Shown here in pieces: positions 8,622 through 18,554 of a stretch of 59,201 nt of DNA. The notes beneath the pieces are model-generated. The model made no database searches and was not told the DNA's origin. It saw nothing but the letters and a program-made list of their open reading frames with translations. The position numbers and the translations under genes were made by a program. The stretch is from the NCBI GenBank assembly GCA_919902775.1, contig CAKKRJ010000013.1, positions 1 through 59,201 on the forward strand. Reading direction: 5' to 3'. Numbering within the stretch: position 1 is the stretch's first letter; each line of letters begins with the position of its first letter. The DNA comes from Burkholderiaceae bacterium. GTDB taxonomy: Bacteria > Pseudomonadota > Gammaproteobacteria > Burkholderiales > Burkholderiaceae_C.

Positions 8622-9527
8622 TCAGGCCTTCAGGTGTGCGGCCGACAAATAGTTCAGCAACAAGTGCGCCGCCGGGCTCAGCACGTCCTCGCCCCGGTGG
8701 CACAAAATAAAGCGCCGCTTGGACCAGCTTTCCTGGAGTGGCAAGATCTCCAGCCCATAGGCATCGGCGTACAAGGTGGTCACTTCACGCGGCACCAGCG
8801 CAATCGCCAGGCCCGCCCGCACCACGCGCAGTGCGGCTTCGAAGTTGGTGACGATCACGCGGTGTTGCAAGCGCTTGCTCAGCAAACTCGCTTCGCGTTG
8901 CAGCATGACCTCTACTGCCGAGGTGTTCGGCATGATCACGTGCTCAAAATCCAACGTGTCGGCGTAGCGCACGGCGGACCGGGCGCACAGCGGGTGGCCT
9001 CGGGGCACGGCCACGCACAGGTGGTCGTGGCGGTAGGTGCGGGTTTTTAAAAGGCCGGTTTCGGCGGCATCCCAGCAAATACCGATGGACGCCACGCCTT
9101 CGCGGATGCCGCGCACCACGTCGGGGCTGATGCGCTCTTCCAGGTCGATCTGGATGTTCTGGTGCTCGGGCATTTTCAAAAAGTGCGCAATCTCGTCGGC
9201 CAGCGATTCGGCCATGACCGAGGCCGTGGCCAGCACATTCACCCGGCCTTGGATGCCCGCCGCATGGCTGGCCATGTCGCGCTCGATGCGGCTGGCGCTC
9301 AGCAGCATGCTGCGGGCGTGCTCCAGCAGGGTTTCGCCCGCAGGGGTGGGCACCACCCCGTGTTTGCGCCGGGTCAGCAATTGGGCCCCCACCGTGGCCT
9401 CCAACTGGGCCAGCCGTTTGCTCACGGCCGAGGCCACCATGTTGGCCTTTTCGGCGGTGCGGCTCATGTTGCCGGTGTCGCAGACGGTGACAAACAGGCG
9501 CAGCGAAGTCAGGTCGAGGTCACGCAT
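8622..9527 (-). CDS. LysR-type transcriptional regulator
   Basis: 301 residues. The N-terminal winged helix (about 3-62) contains LRLFVTVCDTGNMSRTAEKANMVASAVSKRLAQLE, the usual LysR arrangement, followed by an effector-binding domain (about 90-295). The frame stays open far upstream, but the start is placed at the ATG at 9527 because the helix-turn-helix begins there. The gene is divergent from the lyase/CoA-transferase genes and ends four bases from the start of the hydratase gene, so it probably governs both. A palindromic candidate site is in the divergent region. The inducer is unknown; a dicarboxylate or its CoA ester is a reasonable guess. Confidence 0.88.
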   Translation of the reverse strand: MRDLDLTSLRLFVTVCDTGNMSRTAEKANMVASAVSKRLAQLEATVGAQLLTRRKHGVVPTPAGETLLEHARSMLLSASRIERDMASHAAGIQGRVNVLATASVMAESLADEIAHFLKMPEHQNIQIDLEERISPDVVRGIREGVASIGICWDAAETGLLKTRTYRHDHLCVAVPRGHPLCARSAVRYADTLDFEHVIMPNTSAVEVMLQREASLLSKRLQHRVIVTNFEAALRVVRAGLAIALVPREVTTLYADAYGLEILPLQESWSKRRFILCHRGEDVLSPAAHLLLNYLSAAHLKA

Positions 9528-9534
9528 TGAGGTA

Positions 9535-9547
9535 TTCCAATGTGGAA
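9535..9547. promoter_or_regulatory. Candidate LysR operator in divergent region
   Basis: The perfect inverted repeat TTCCA-ATG-TGGAA lies just upstream of the LysR start and about 85 bp before the lyase start. A further TTCCA half-site follows at about 9557. Position fits an autoregulatory LysR site; only the symmetry is observed. Confidence 0.45.
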
Positions 9548-9629
9548 CAAATAGGCTTCCAAAATTGAATTGTATGATCAACTGGAAAAACATAAACTCC
9601 AGGGCAACACAGAGACAAGGATTTTTGGC

Positions 9630-10574
9630 ATGAACGCATTTCAGTGGCCCCAGCGCGTGACGGTCCGTGAGGTGGGCTTGCGCGACGGTTTGCAAAGCAT
9701 CGCCCGCACGCTGCCCACGGCGCAGAAGCTGCAGTGGATTCAAGGCGCTTACGACGCGGGCATCCGCGAGATCGAAGTCGGCTCCTTCGTGCCCCCCAAA
9801 TTGCTGCCCCAGTTGGTCGACACCGCCGAGCTGGTGGCCTTTGCCAAAACCTTGCCGGGCTTGTGTGTCTCGGTGCTGGTGCCCAACCTCAAGGGGGCCG
9901 AGCGGGCCATGGACAGCGGTGCCGACTGGATGCTGCTGCCCCTGTCGGCCAGCCATGCGCACAGCCTGGCCAACCTGCGCAAAGTGCCCGACGACGTGGT
10001 GGCCGAGATCGCCGCCATGGTGGAGGCCCGCCGTGCGCGGGGTTCGGCCATCCGCATCGAAGTGGGCATGAGCACCGCGCTGGGTTGCACCCTCCAGGGG
10101 TGGGTCGAGGTGGATGAAGTATTGCGCCTTTTGAAAGCGGTGTTGGCATTGGGGGTTGACCGCGTTGGTCTGGCCGACACCGTCGGTTACGCCGATCCGC
10201 GCCAGGTGGGCGAACTGTTTGCCCGGGCGCGTGAGGTGGCCGGTGACCGGTTGGCCTGTGGTCATTTCCACGACACGCGCGGTCTGGGCATGGCCAATGT
10301 GATGGCCGCGTTGCAAACCGGGGAAACCCGCTTTGACGCTTGCCTGGCCGGCATCGGTGGCTGCCCGCACGCGCCGGGGGCCAGCGGCAACGTGGCGACC
10401 GAAGACCTGGTGTATTTGTTTGCCAGCATGGGCCTGGAAACTGGCATCGATTTCGATAAGCTCATGGTCTTACGCGCCCAGGTGGCGCAATGGCTCGCAG
10501 GCGAATGCCTGCATGGATCGATCGCGCAGGCGGGTTTGCCCAAGACCCTGCGCACTCAAGAAATGACTGCATGA
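9630..10574 (+). CDS. HMG-CoA lyase-like enzyme (hydroxyacyl-CoA lyase)
   Basis: 314 residues with a DRE-TIM fold. Key features: REVGLRDGLQ near the N-terminus (metal and catalytic residues), HFHDTRGLGMANV (His ligands) and GGCPHAPGASGN, which carries the active-site Cys of the HMG-CoA lyase signature. Members cleave 3-hydroxy-3-methylglutaryl-CoA or related citramalyl-type CoA esters. Because a CaiB-type CoA-transferase overlaps its stop (ATGA, 10571-10574) and a hydratase lies nearby, cleavage of citramalyl-CoA to acetyl-CoA and pyruvate is a reasonable inference. The ATG at 9630 has an AAGG-type ribosome site; the upstream open stretch lacks family sequence. Confidence 0.85.
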   Translation: MNAFQWPQRVTVREVGLRDGLQSIARTLPTAQKLQWIQGAYDAGIREIEVGSFVPPKLLPQLVDTAELVAFAKTLPGLCVSVLVPNLKGAERAMDSGADWMLLPLSASHAHSLANLRKVPDDVVAEIAAMVEARRARGSAIRIEVGMSTALGCTLQGWVEVDEVLRLLKAVLALGVDRVGLADTVGYADPRQVGELFARAREVAGDRLACGHFHDTRGLGMANVMAALQTGETRFDACLAGIGGCPHAPGASGNVATEDLVYLFASMGLETGIDFDKLMVLRAQVAQWLAGECLHGSIAQAGLPKTLRTQEMTA

Positions 10575-11770
10575 ACACGTCCGTTAAAAAACTCCCGCTC
10601 GAAGGCCTGCGCGTCGTCGAGTTCACCCACATGGTCATGGGCCCCACCTGCGGCATGGTGCTGGCCGACATGGGGGCCGAGGTCATCAAGGTCGAGCCCA
10701 TCGAGGGCGACCGCACGCGCCATTTGCTGGGTTCGGGGGCGGGCTTTTTCCCCATGTTCAACCGCAACAAAAAAAGCATCCAGTTGAACCTGCAAAGCCC
10801 GGACGGCGCCGAGATGGCACGCCGCCTGTGCGCCACGGCCGATGTGGTGGCCGAGAACTTCAAGCCCGGCTCCATGGCCAAGTACGGCCTGGATTACGCC
10901 AGCCTGTCGGCGCAAAACCCCAAGCTCATCTATGCCAGCCTCAAGGGCTTTTTGCCCGGCCCCTACGACCACCGCACGGCGCTCGATGAAGTGGTGCAGA
11001 TGATGGGCGGCCTGGCCTACATGACGGGCCGTCCTGGCGATCCCTTGCGTGCAGGCACCAGCGTGAACGACATCATGGGGGGCATGTTCGGTGCCATTGG
11101 CGTGCTGGGTGCGCTCATCCAGCGCGGCATCACGGGGCGTGGGCAAGAGATCCAGTCGGCCCTGTTCGAGAACAACGTGTTCCTGGTCGGCCAGCACATG
11201 CTGCAGTACGCCATCACCGGCCAGGCGGCCGAACCCATGCCCAACCGCATCTCGGCCTGGGCGGTGTACGACGTGTTCACCGTCAAGCACAACGAACAGA
11301 TTTTTCTGGCCGCCGTGAGCGATGCGCAGTGGGCCACCTTCTGCGACGTGCTGTGCTTTGACGACTTGAAGGCCGACCCGCGTTACTGCGACAACAACGC
11401 CCGTGTGTCGCTGCGCGCTGAATTGCTGCCTGAATTGCGTTGCCGTCTGGCGGCCTTCACCGCGGCGGAGTTGACCGCGATTTTTGAAAAAGCCGGCCTG
11501 CCGTTTGCGCCCATCGTCAAACCCGAAGAATTGTTCGATGACCCGCACCTGCAAGCCACCGGCGGTCTGGTCGATGTGCGCCTGACCGACGGCCCCAAGG
11601 CGGGCCAGACCGCCCCTGCGGCGCTGTTTCCGTTCACCATGGACGGACAACGCTTGGGCGTGCGCCACCAGCCGCCCAAGCAAGGCGAGAACACCGACGA
11701 ACTGCTGCAGGGCCTGGGCCTGAGTGCCTCCGACATCGCGCGTTTGCGCGCGCTCAAGGCGGTGGCCTGA
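10571..11770 (+). CDS. CaiB/BaiF-type (class III) CoA-transferase
   Basis: 399 residues. The N-terminal Rossmann segment reads LEGLRVVEFTHMVMGPTCGM...GAEVIKVEPI, and the catalytic Asp is expected in GTSVNDIMGG (about residue 175). FNRNKKSIQLNL is also family-typical. Enzymes of this class move CoA between acids, often using succinyl-CoA. Start overlaps the lyase stop, indicating a co-translated pair: activation of a hydroxyacid followed by lyase cleavage. The acceptor may be citramalate or a similar hydroxydicarboxylate, but this is inferred only from neighbours. Confidence 0.88.
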   Translation: MNTSVKKLPLEGLRVVEFTHMVMGPTCGMVLADMGAEVIKVEPIEGDRTRHLLGSGAGFFPMFNRNKKSIQLNLQSPDGAEMARRLCATADVVAENFKPGSMAKYGLDYASLSAQNPKLIYASLKGFLPGPYDHRTALDEVVQMMGGLAYMTGRPGDPLRAGTSVNDIMGGMFGAIGVLGALIQRGITGRGQEIQSALFENNVFLVGQHMLQYAITGQAAEPMPNRISAWAVYDVFTVKHNEQIFLAAVSDAQWATFCDVLCFDDLKADPRYCDNNARVSLRAELLPELRCRLAAFTAAELTAIFEKAGLPFAPIVKPEELFDDPHLQATGGLVDVRLTDGPKAGQTAPAALFPFTMDGQRLGVRHQPPKQGENTDELLQGLGLSASDIARLRALKAVA

Positions 11771-11853
11771 ACGGCCCCGAAAATCGTTCTGCAAACCTGT
11801 TTTCGCCAGTTGTCAATTCCCATTCATTCAAACCAAAGAGAGAGAGACAAACC

Positions 11854-12843
11854 ATGCAACACCACCCATCCCACATGACCCGCCGCAGCGTGTTGACCGT
11901 CTTGGCCAGCGCTTCGGCGATGGCTTGGCCAGGCCTGGCGCTCGCGCAAGCCGATCGTCCCATCAAATTCATCTTGCCCAACGCCACAGGCTCGGGCGTG
12001 GATGCCATCACGCGTGCGGCTGCACCGGCCTTGGGCAAGGCCCTGGGCACCAACGTTGTGGTGGAAAACCAGGCCGGTGCCAGTGGCGTGATCGGTCTGC
12101 AGGCCTTGGCCAAAAACCCGCCCGATGGCTTCACCTTGTCGGTGGTGTCCAACAACGTGGTCATCTTCCCCAGCGTGATCAAGAACCTGCCGTTCGACAT
12201 GCCCGGCGACTTCACACCGATTGCCGTGGTGGGCAGCACGCCCATGGTGCTGGTGGTCAATCCACAAAAGGTGAACGCCGCCAACAGCCGTGAATTCGTT
12301 GCCGCACTCAAGGCCAAACCCGAGGGCTACAACTTCGGCTCCGGCGGCACCGGCACCATCTTGCACCTCGCCGGTGAAATGTTCATTGACGAGGCGGGTG
12401 TCAAAGCCCGCCACATCCCCTACAAAGGGGTGGGCCCGATGGTGACCGACTTGCTGGGCGGTCAGATTGATTTTGGTGTGGTGGCCTTGCCCAGCGTGGC
12501 GCAGCACATCAAGTCGGGTGCCTTGCGTGCCATCGGCATGTGCGCCGACAAGCGCACACAGGCGGCCCCCGACATTCCAACGTTTGTTGAGCAAGGCTTG
12601 ACGGGCTACAACATGGAAGCCTGGTTTGCGGTGGTGGGCCCCAAGGGCATGACCGCGGCGCAAGTCAAGAAAGTGCACGATGCGGTGACCCTCGCCTTCA
12701 GCGACGCCACCGTGAAGGAAACCATGGCCAAGCAAGGCAACACCATCAACATCAGCAGCACCGAGCAAGCCCAAAAAGCTTTCCGCAGCGAGATGGCCCG
12801 TTATGCCGCCTTGGTCAAGAAGGTCGGCATCGAGCCGCAATAA
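11854..12843 (+). CDS. Bug-family (TctC-like) periplasmic solute-binding receptor
   Basis: 329 residues. A twin-arginine-like signal (TRRSVLTVLASASAMAWPGLALAQA, cleavage near residue 32) is followed by the Bug fold: PIKFILPNATGSGVDAITR, VVENQAGASGVIG and GSGGTGTILHLAGEMF are typical. These receptors bind carboxylates and usually feed a tripartite tricarboxylate transporter, but no TctA/TctB gene adjoins here, as is common for orphan Bug genes in Burkholderiales. It lies 83 bp after the CoA-transferase with a purine-rich ribosome site, likely in the same operon and supplying its substrate. Confidence 0.88.
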   Translation: MQHHPSHMTRRSVLTVLASASAMAWPGLALAQADRPIKFILPNATGSGVDAITRAAAPALGKALGTNVVVENQAGASGVIGLQALAKNPPDGFTLSVVSNNVVIFPSVIKNLPFDMPGDFTPIAVVGSTPMVLVVNPQKVNAANSREFVAALKAKPEGYNFGSGGTGTILHLAGEMFIDEAGVKARHIPYKGVGPMVTDLLGGQIDFGVVALPSVAQHIKSGALRAIGMCADKRTQAAPDIPTFVEQGLTGYNMEAWFAVVGPKGMTAAQVKKVHDAVTLAFSDATVKETMAKQGNTINISSTEQAQKAFRSEMARYAALVKKVGIEPQ

Positions 12844-12983
12844 GGCCTTCGGTCGTCGCTTGACATTTGGCGAACGGGCGGCGACCATCCCCCCATGTCC
12901 ATCCAGGTTTTGATTTTCGGCATCCACCTCGCGCGCAGCACGCGGGGCAAGCCCTGCGCGCCGCCGCAGGCCTGTTGATTTGT

Positions 12984-13057
12984 GTAGGTCGGAGCTTCAG
13001 CTCCGACATGTCGGGTCTGCCAATCGCCTCATGTCGGGGCTAAAGCCACCGACCTAC
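12984..13057. repeat. REP pair, family B (GTAGGTCGGAG type)
   Basis: Inverted units: GTAGGTCGGAGCTTCAGC...GACATG at 12984-13010 and the complementary ATGTCGGGGC...GACCTAC at 13031-13057. Each unit is a palindrome. It lies between the Bug gene and hppD. The family differs in sequence from the TGTGGGAG family but has the same paired layout. Confidence 0.8.
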
Positions 13058-13142
13058 AGACTCCCCCCTCTTTCGTTTGACCGATTTCAATTCGGGCCGC
13101 GCCTGCACCGCAGCGCGGCCCTGTTCATCACTGGAGATTTTC

Positions 13143-14225
13143 ATGGCCGATCTGTTTGACAACCCCATGGGTTTGTGTGGCTTCGAGTTCGTCGAGTTCG
13201 CTTCCCCCATCGCCCACACCCTGGAGCCCCTGTTTGAAAAAATGGGCTTTTCTTTGGTCGCAAAACACCGTTCCAAAGACGTGGTTCTCTACCGCCAGGG
13301 CGACATCAACTTCATCGTCAACCGCGAGCCCAAAAGCCTGGCCGGTTACTTTGCCGCCGAGCATGGCCCTTGCGCCTGCGCACTGGCGTTTCGTGTGAAG
13401 GACTCGCACAAGGCCTATGAGCGTGCGCTGGAAATGGGCGCGCAGCCGGTGGATGTGCCCACCGGCCCGATGGAGCTGCGCCTGCCCGCCATCAAGGGCA
13501 TTGGCGGCGCACCTTTGTATTTGATCGACCGTTACGAAGACGGCAAGAGCATCTACGACATCGACTTTGAATTCATCGAAGGCGTCGACCGCCACCCACC
13601 CGGCCACGGCTTCAAGATCATCGACCACCTGACGCACAACGTCTACAAAGGGCGCATGGCGTTTTGGGGCAGCTTTTACGAAAAGATCTTCAACTTCCGT
13701 GAGATCCGTTATTTCGACATCAAGGGCGAATACACCGGCCTGACCAGCCGTGCCATGACCGCCCCCGATGGCCTGATCCGCATCCCGCTCAACGAAGAGT
13801 CGGGCAAGACCGGGGGCCAGATCGAAGAGTTCCTGATGCAGTTCAACGGCGAAGGCATTCAGCACATCGCGCTGTTGACCGACGACATCCTCAAAAGCGT
13901 GGACGCCTTGCAGATGGCGGGCATTCCGCTGATGACCGCGCCGAACGACATCTATTACGAGATGCTGAAAGAGCGCTTGCCAGGCCATGACGAGCCGGTG
14001 CCCGAATTGCAAGCGCGTGGCATTTTGCTGGACGGTTCCACGGCCAATGGAGAAAAGCGGCTCTTGCTGCAAATCTTCAGCCAGACCCTGCTGGGCCCGG
14101 TGTTCTTCGAATTCATTCAGCGCAAAGCCGACGAAGGCTTTGGCGAAGGCAACTTCAAGGCGCTGTTTGAAAGCCTGGAGCGCGACCAGATTCGGCGTGG
14201 GGCGATTCAGGTGGATGCCGACTGA
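13143..14225 (+). CDS. hppD: 4-hydroxyphenylpyruvate dioxygenase
   Basis: 360 residues, the usual bacterial length. The enzyme turns 4-hydroxyphenylpyruvate into homogentisate in tyrosine breakdown, using a non-haem iron. The C-terminal vicinal-oxygen-chelate domain has [12 protein letters not shown] (first His ligand), [12 protein letters not shown] (second His) and [10 protein letters not shown] (Glu ligand). ATG 13143 follows a GGAG sequence and begins [19 protein letters not shown], the expected N-terminus. It is flanked by REP elements on both sides and appears to be a single-gene unit; no other tyrosine catabolism gene is in the window. Confidence 0.93.
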   Translation: MADLFDNPMGLCGFEFVEFASPIAHTLEPLFEKMGFSLVAKHRSKDVVLYRQGDINFIVNREPKSLAGYFAAEHGPCACALAFRVKDSHKAYERALEMGAQPVDVPTGPMELRLPAIKGIGGAPLYLIDRYEDGKSIYDIDFEFIEGVDRHPPGHGFKIIDHLTHNVYKGRMAFWGSFYEKIFNFREIRYFDIKGEYTGLTSRAMTAPDGLIRIPLNEESGKTGGQIEEFLMQFNGEGIQHIALLTDDILKSVDALQMAGIPLMTAPNDIYYEMLKERLPGHDEPVPELQARGILLDGSTANGEKRLLLQIFSQTLLGPVFFEFIQRKADEGFGEGNFKALFESLERDQIRRGAIQVDAD

Positions 14226-14245
14226 GCGGTTGTTCTGCTGTGAAT

Positions 14246-14319
14246 GTGTGGGAGGCCGCCCCTGCGGCCGAAGGGTGGTTGCCCATCACCGTTCGTTCGC
14301 GAGCGGGGGCGCGCTCCCA
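14246..14319. repeat. REP pair (family A) between hppD and recQ
   Basis: Right-type unit with TGTGGGAG and GGCCGCCCCTGCGGCC at 14246-14274, then a left-type unit with TTCGCGAGCGGGGGCGCGC at about 14295-14319. It sits between convergent genes, the commonest location of such elements. Confidence 0.8.
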
Positions 14320-14331
14320 TCAGGCAAGCGG

Positions 14332-16212
14332 TCAACTCCCGTTGCACACCCTCAGCACTTGTTCGCCATAGGCTTCGAGCTTTTTCACCCCCAGCCCGCT
14401 GATGCCTTGCAGGTCGGCCAGGCTTTGCGGCGCATGTTCGGCAATGGCCGCCAGCGTGGCGTCGTGGAAGATCACATACGCGGGCAGGTTGTGTTCTTTG
14501 GCCACTTCGGCACGCCAGGCCTTGAGGTTGATGAAGCGCACCATCGCGTCTTGCCCCAGGTTGGCGGCTGCGGGTGCCGGGGCGCTGCGGCTTCGGCTGC
14601 GTTTGTCGCTGCGTTGGCTGGTGCTTTCGCGCAGTTGCACCGGCACATCGCCTTTGAGCACGGCGCGTGAGCCCTCGGTCAAGTGCAGGGTGCTGAAGCC
14701 GTCTTCGGTGTGCACATGCAGCGCGCCAATGGCGATCAGTTGGCGCATCACGGCGCGCAGTTGTTGCTCGCTGTATTCCGCCCCCAGGCCAAAGGTGCTG
14801 ATGCCTTCGTGGCCGCGTTGCACCACTTTCTCGGTTTTCTTGCCGCGCACGATGTCCATGGTGTGGCCCGCACCAAAGCTGTGGCCGCTGCTTTGCTGGC
14901 AGCGGTACACGGTGGACAGCAGTTTGCGGGCCGCGTCGGTGCCATCCCACACCTCGGGCGGGTACAGGCAGTTGTCGCAGTTGCCGCAAAAGGGCATGTA
15001 CACGCCTTGCCCGGCCTCCGTTTGCCCAGAGTAGTTTTCGCCAAAATAATTCAGCAGCCGCACACGGCGGCAGTCGGTGGCTTCGGCCAGGGCCAGCAGC
15101 GCGTCGAGCTTGCCGCGCATGACCTGTTTGAACTCTTCACCCGCCGGGCTTTCGTCGATCATGCGGCGCTGGTTCACCACGTCTTGCAGGCCATACGCCA
15201 TCCAGGCATCCGAGGCCAGCCCGTCGCGCCCGGCGCGGCCTGTTTCTTGGTAATAGCCTTCGATGTTTTTCGGCATGTCCAGGTGCGCCACAAAGCGCAC
15301 ATCGGGCTTGTCGATGCCCATGCCAAAGGCCACGGTGGCCACCATCACCACGCCTTCTTCGCGCAGAAATTCGTTTTGGTGGCGCTGGCGCATGGCCGCG
15401 TCCAGACCCGCGTGGTAGGGCAGCGCATGGATGCCGGATTCGACCAGCATGGCCGCGATTTCTTCGACCCGCTTGCGCGACTGGCAATACACCACGCCCG
15501 CTTCTTCGGGGTGCTCGCGTTCGATAAAGCGCAGCAACTGGGTGCTGGCGTCTTTTTTCTCGACGATGGTGTAACGGATGTTGGGCCGGTCAAAGCTGCT
15601 GATGAACAGCTCGGCATTTTCCAGTTGCAGGCGCTCGACGATGTCGGCGCGGGTCAGTGCATCGGCTGTGGCCGTGAGAGCGACCCGTGGCACGCTGGGA
15701 TAGCGTTCATGCAAGACCGCCAGGCCCCGGTACTCGGGCCGAAAGTCGTGGCCCCACTGGCTCACGCAATGCGCTTCGTCGATCGCAAACAGGCTCAGCA
15801 GGCCGCGCTCGAGCAGCGAATCCATCTGTGCCAGAAAGCGCCCATTCGTCACACGCTCGGGCGCGGCGTACAGCAGGGTGATCTCGCCACGCAGCAGACG
15901 GCGCTCGATGTCGCTGGCTTCTTCGCTGGTCAGGGTCGAGTTCAAAAATGCGGCATTCACGCCCGCTTCGTGCAGCGCGCCCACCTGGTCGTGCATCAGC
16001 GCGATCAGCGGCGAGACCACCACCGTGATGCCGTGGCCCGCCCGCTGGCGCGCAATGGCCGGGATCTGGTAACACAGCGACTTGCCGCCGCCCGTGGGCA
16101 TCAGCACCAGCGCATCGCCCCCGGCGGCCACGTGGTCGATGATGGCTTGCTGTGGGCCGCGAAAGGCGTCGTAGCCAAAAACTTCGCGCAGGATGGGGAG
16201 GTGGGGGGACAC
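14332..16212 (-). CDS. recQ: ATP-dependent DNA helicase RecQ
   Basis: 626 residues. Walker A MPTGGGKS at 38-45 and the DEAH box at 145-148 ([18 protein letters not shown], including the aromatic-rich loop). Helicase motif VI is in [12 protein letters not shown]. The RecQ zinc-binding region has an early Cys ([12 protein letters not shown]) and CGNCDNC. A winged-helix domain follows, then one C-terminal HRDC domain (about 540-620). It unwinds DNA during recombination repair at stalled forks. It is divergent from queC, the intervening 324 bp being occupied largely by two long hairpins. Confidence 0.95.
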   Translation of the reverse strand: MSPHLPILREVFGYDAFRGPQQAIIDHVAAGGDALVLMPTGGGKSLCYQIPAIARQRAGHGITVVVSPLIALMHDQVGALHEAGVNAAFLNSTLTSEEASDIERRLLRGEITLLYAAPERVTNGRFLAQMDSLLERGLLSLFAIDEAHCVSQWGHDFRPEYRGLAVLHERYPSVPRVALTATADALTRADIVERLQLENAELFISSFDRPNIRYTIVEKKDASTQLLRFIEREHPEEAGVVYCQSRKRVEEIAAMLVESGIHALPYHAGLDAAMRQRHQNEFLREEGVVMVATVAFGMGIDKPDVRFVAHLDMPKNIEGYYQETGRAGRDGLASDAWMAYGLQDVVNQRRMIDESPAGEEFKQVMRGKLDALLALAEATDCRRVRLLNYFGENYSGQTEAGQGVYMPFCGNCDNCLYPPEVWDGTDAARKLLSTVYRCQQSSGHSFGAGHTMDIVRGKKTEKVVQRGHEGISTFGLGAEYSEQQLRAVMRQLIAIGALHVHTEDGFSTLHLTEGSRAVLKGDVPVQLRESTSQRSDKRSRSRSAPAPAAANLGQDAMVRFINLKAWRAEVAKEHNLPAYVIFHDATLAAIAEHAPQSLADLQGISGLGVKKLEAYGEQVLRVCNGS

Positions 16213-16275
16213 GGTAGAGGGTGACAGCTTTGTAGTGGTGGTGATTGTCCGCTATTGAGCATGCGTTTTTGGCGG

Positions 16276-16375
16276 GTCTTGTGTGGGTGAGTGGGGGCGG
16301 GCACAGGGTTCCTCATACGGCGGGGGTACGCCCAAATCGTCACCCTCTGCCCACCCCCACTCACCCACACAAGAC
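16276..16375. repeat. Long hairpin H1 with conserved 32-nt loop
   Basis: Arms 16276-16309 and 16342-16375 are 34 nt each and complementary at 32 of 34 positions. The loop is 16310-16341. The reverse complement of the loop contains GACGATTT, GTACCC and ATGAGGA, which reappear in the loop of hairpin H2 in the opposite orientation, although the stems of the two hairpins are unrelated. Confidence 0.85.
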
Positions 16376-16420
16376 CATGGGCTGCGCGTTTTTTTATCCC
16401 TTAATGCTGGCCATCCCACG

Positions 16421-16500
16421 CTGTCTGAGTCGGGGCGCGGCGGGTGACGATTTCTGTGTACCCGCAGCATGAGGAGCCCGCCGCGCCCCGACTCAGACAG
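16421..16500. repeat. Long hairpin H2 with the same loop as H1, inverted
   Basis: Arms 16421-16444 and 16477-16500 are perfectly complementary over 24 bp. The loop, 16445-16476, is 32 nt like that of H1 and shares GACGATTT, GTACCC and ATGAGGA with the H1 loop complement. The stem sequence begins CTGTCTGAGTCGGGG and shows no relation to the H1 stem. It ends 36 bp before queC. Confidence 0.85.
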
Positions 16501-16536
16501 CTCCCCATACATGGACAGCGTTTAACATCCCAGCCC

Positions 16537-17256
16537 ATGCACACCTCCGCCCTCGTTCTCTTTTCTGGTGGTCAGGACTCCACCACCTGCCTGGCCCATG
16601 CTTTGACCCGCTATGAGCGGGTCGAAACCCTGGCGTTTGACTATGGTCAGCGTCACAGGGTGGAGCTGGACGCCCGTTTGAATGTGCTGGCGGCCATCAA
16701 AGCGCGGTTCCCGAACTGGGCCTCCAAGCTGGGCGAAGACCATTTGCTGGATGCCGGCATCCTGGGCCAGATCAGCGAAACGTCTTTGACCCGCGACACG
16801 GCCATCACCATGGAAAGCTCGGGCCTGCCCAACACCTTTGTGCCTGGGCGCAACCTGCTGTTCCTCACGCTGGCGGCCGCTTTGGCTTACCGCCGAGGCT
16901 TGCAAGTCATTGTCACGGGCGTGTGTGAGACCGATTTTTCGGGCTACCCCGACTGCCGCGACGACACCATGAAGGCCATGCAGGTGGCCCTGTCGCTGGG
17001 CATGGACCGCAAACTGCTGATCGAGACACCGTTGATGTGGATCGACAAGGCGCAAACCTGGCAGCTGGCGCACGACCTGGGCCAAAAGGCCGACCCGGCG
17101 CAAGGCGGCCAGGCGCTGGTCGATTTGATCGTGGAGCACACCCACACCTGCTACCTGGGCGACCGCACGCAGCGCCACGACTGGGGCTATGGTTGTGGCC
17201 AGTGCCCGGCTTGCCAGCTCAGAGCATCCGGGTTTGCGCGTTACTGTGCCTCGTAG
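16537..17256 (+). CDS. queC: 7-cyano-7-deazaguanine synthase QueC
   Basis: 239 residues. The ATP pyrophosphatase P-loop SGGQDS is at 10-15. The zinc site is seen in HTCYLG and CGQCPAC near the C-terminus, followed by [10 protein letters not shown]. It converts carboxy-deazaguanine to preQ0 with ATP and ammonia, a step toward queuosine in tRNA. The ATG at 16537 is chosen because the family begins directly with the P-loop strand; the open upstream part runs through hairpin H2. The stop codon TAG is formed by the first bases of a REP-family-B element, an uncommon case of a repeat at the very end of a gene. Other queuosine genes are not in the window. Confidence 0.93.
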   Translation: MHTSALVLFSGGQDSTTCLAHALTRYERVETLAFDYGQRHRVELDARLNVLAAIKARFPNWASKLGEDHLLDAGILGQISETSLTRDTAITMESSGLPNTFVPGRNLLFLTLAAALAYRRGLQVIVTGVCETDFSGYPDCRDDTMKAMQVALSLGMDRKLLIETPLMWIDKAQTWQLAHDLGQKADPAQGGQALVDLIVEHTHTCYLGDRTQRHDWGYGCGQCPACQLRASGFARYCAS

Positions 17257-17335
17257 GTCACCGAAGGTCGGAGGCTTCAGCCCCGACATGGGCCTGCGCC
17301 GAAGCCCCCGTGTCGGAGCTGAAGCTCCGACCTAC
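17253..17335. repeat. REP pair, family B, overlapping the queC stop
   Basis: The first unit begins GTAGGTC at 17253 and runs through GGTCGGAGGCTTCAGCC...GACATG; its inverted partner, GTGTCGGAGCTGAAGC...GACCTAC, ends at 17335. The first G is the last base of the final queC sense codon and TAG is the stop. The pair ends about 40 bp before metH part 1. Confidence 0.8.
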
Positions 17336-17375
17336 AAAATACAGTGTTTGCCGCTTCCTTTTTACAATACAACCC

Positions 17376-18422
<1,047 letters not shown>

Positions 18423-18437
18423 GCATCAGGCGGTCTC

Positions 18438-18513
18438 TGTGGGAGGCCGCCCCTGCGGCCGAATGCATGCTGTAGTGTGGCGACCATTCGCGAGCAGGGG
18501 GCTCGTTCTCACA
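18438..18513. repeat. REP pair (family A) after metH part 1
   Basis: A CTGTGGGAG unit with the perfect GGCCGCCCCTGCGGCC palindrome (18438-18464) and an inverted partner CCATTCGCGAGCAGGGGG (about 18484-18513). Confidence 0.8.
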
Positions 18514-18520
18514 AAAGTTT

Positions 18521-18550
18521 TGCAGGTCGGCGGCTTCAGTCCCGACATGC
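18521..18550. repeat. Single REP unit, family B
   Basis: GCAGGTCGGCGGCTTCAG...GACATGC at 18521-18550 is one unpaired copy of the GTAGGTCGGAG-type palindrome. It lies immediately after a family A pair and beside the phosphatase stop codon. Confidence 0.7.
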
Positions 18551-18554
18551 AATT

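Larger units (their letters stand above)
16213..16536. other. recQ-queC divergent intergenic region with two long hairpins
   Basis: This is the only gene-free stretch over 300 bp. Besides the two hairpins described separately, it must hold the promoters of recQ and queC; I could not assign -35/-10 boxes with confidence. A T-run (16389-16396) with ATCCCTTAAT lies between the hairpins. I see no preQ1-type riboswitch. Confidence 0.6.

Noticed and set aside
8622..10370. LysR gene extended upstream to 10370
   Set aside because: The extension overlaps the divergent lyase gene antisense and has no family similarity; the helix-turn-helix begins right at ATG 9527.
12895..12979. Short ORF of 27 codons after the Bug gene
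   Set aside because: No ribosome site, no recognisable domain, and its end runs into a REP-rich spacer; not supported as a gene.
16276..16500. Hairpins as integron attC sites or preQ1 riboswitches
   Set aside because: attC sites have conserved ends and variable middles, the opposite of this pattern, and no integrase is seen; preQ1 aptamers are short pseudoknots unlike these long stems.
16276..16500. Hairpins as ordinary intrinsic terminators
   Set aside because: They lie in a divergent promoter region, have no adjacent T-tract after the stems, and stems of 24-34 bp with 32-nt loops are not terminator-like.
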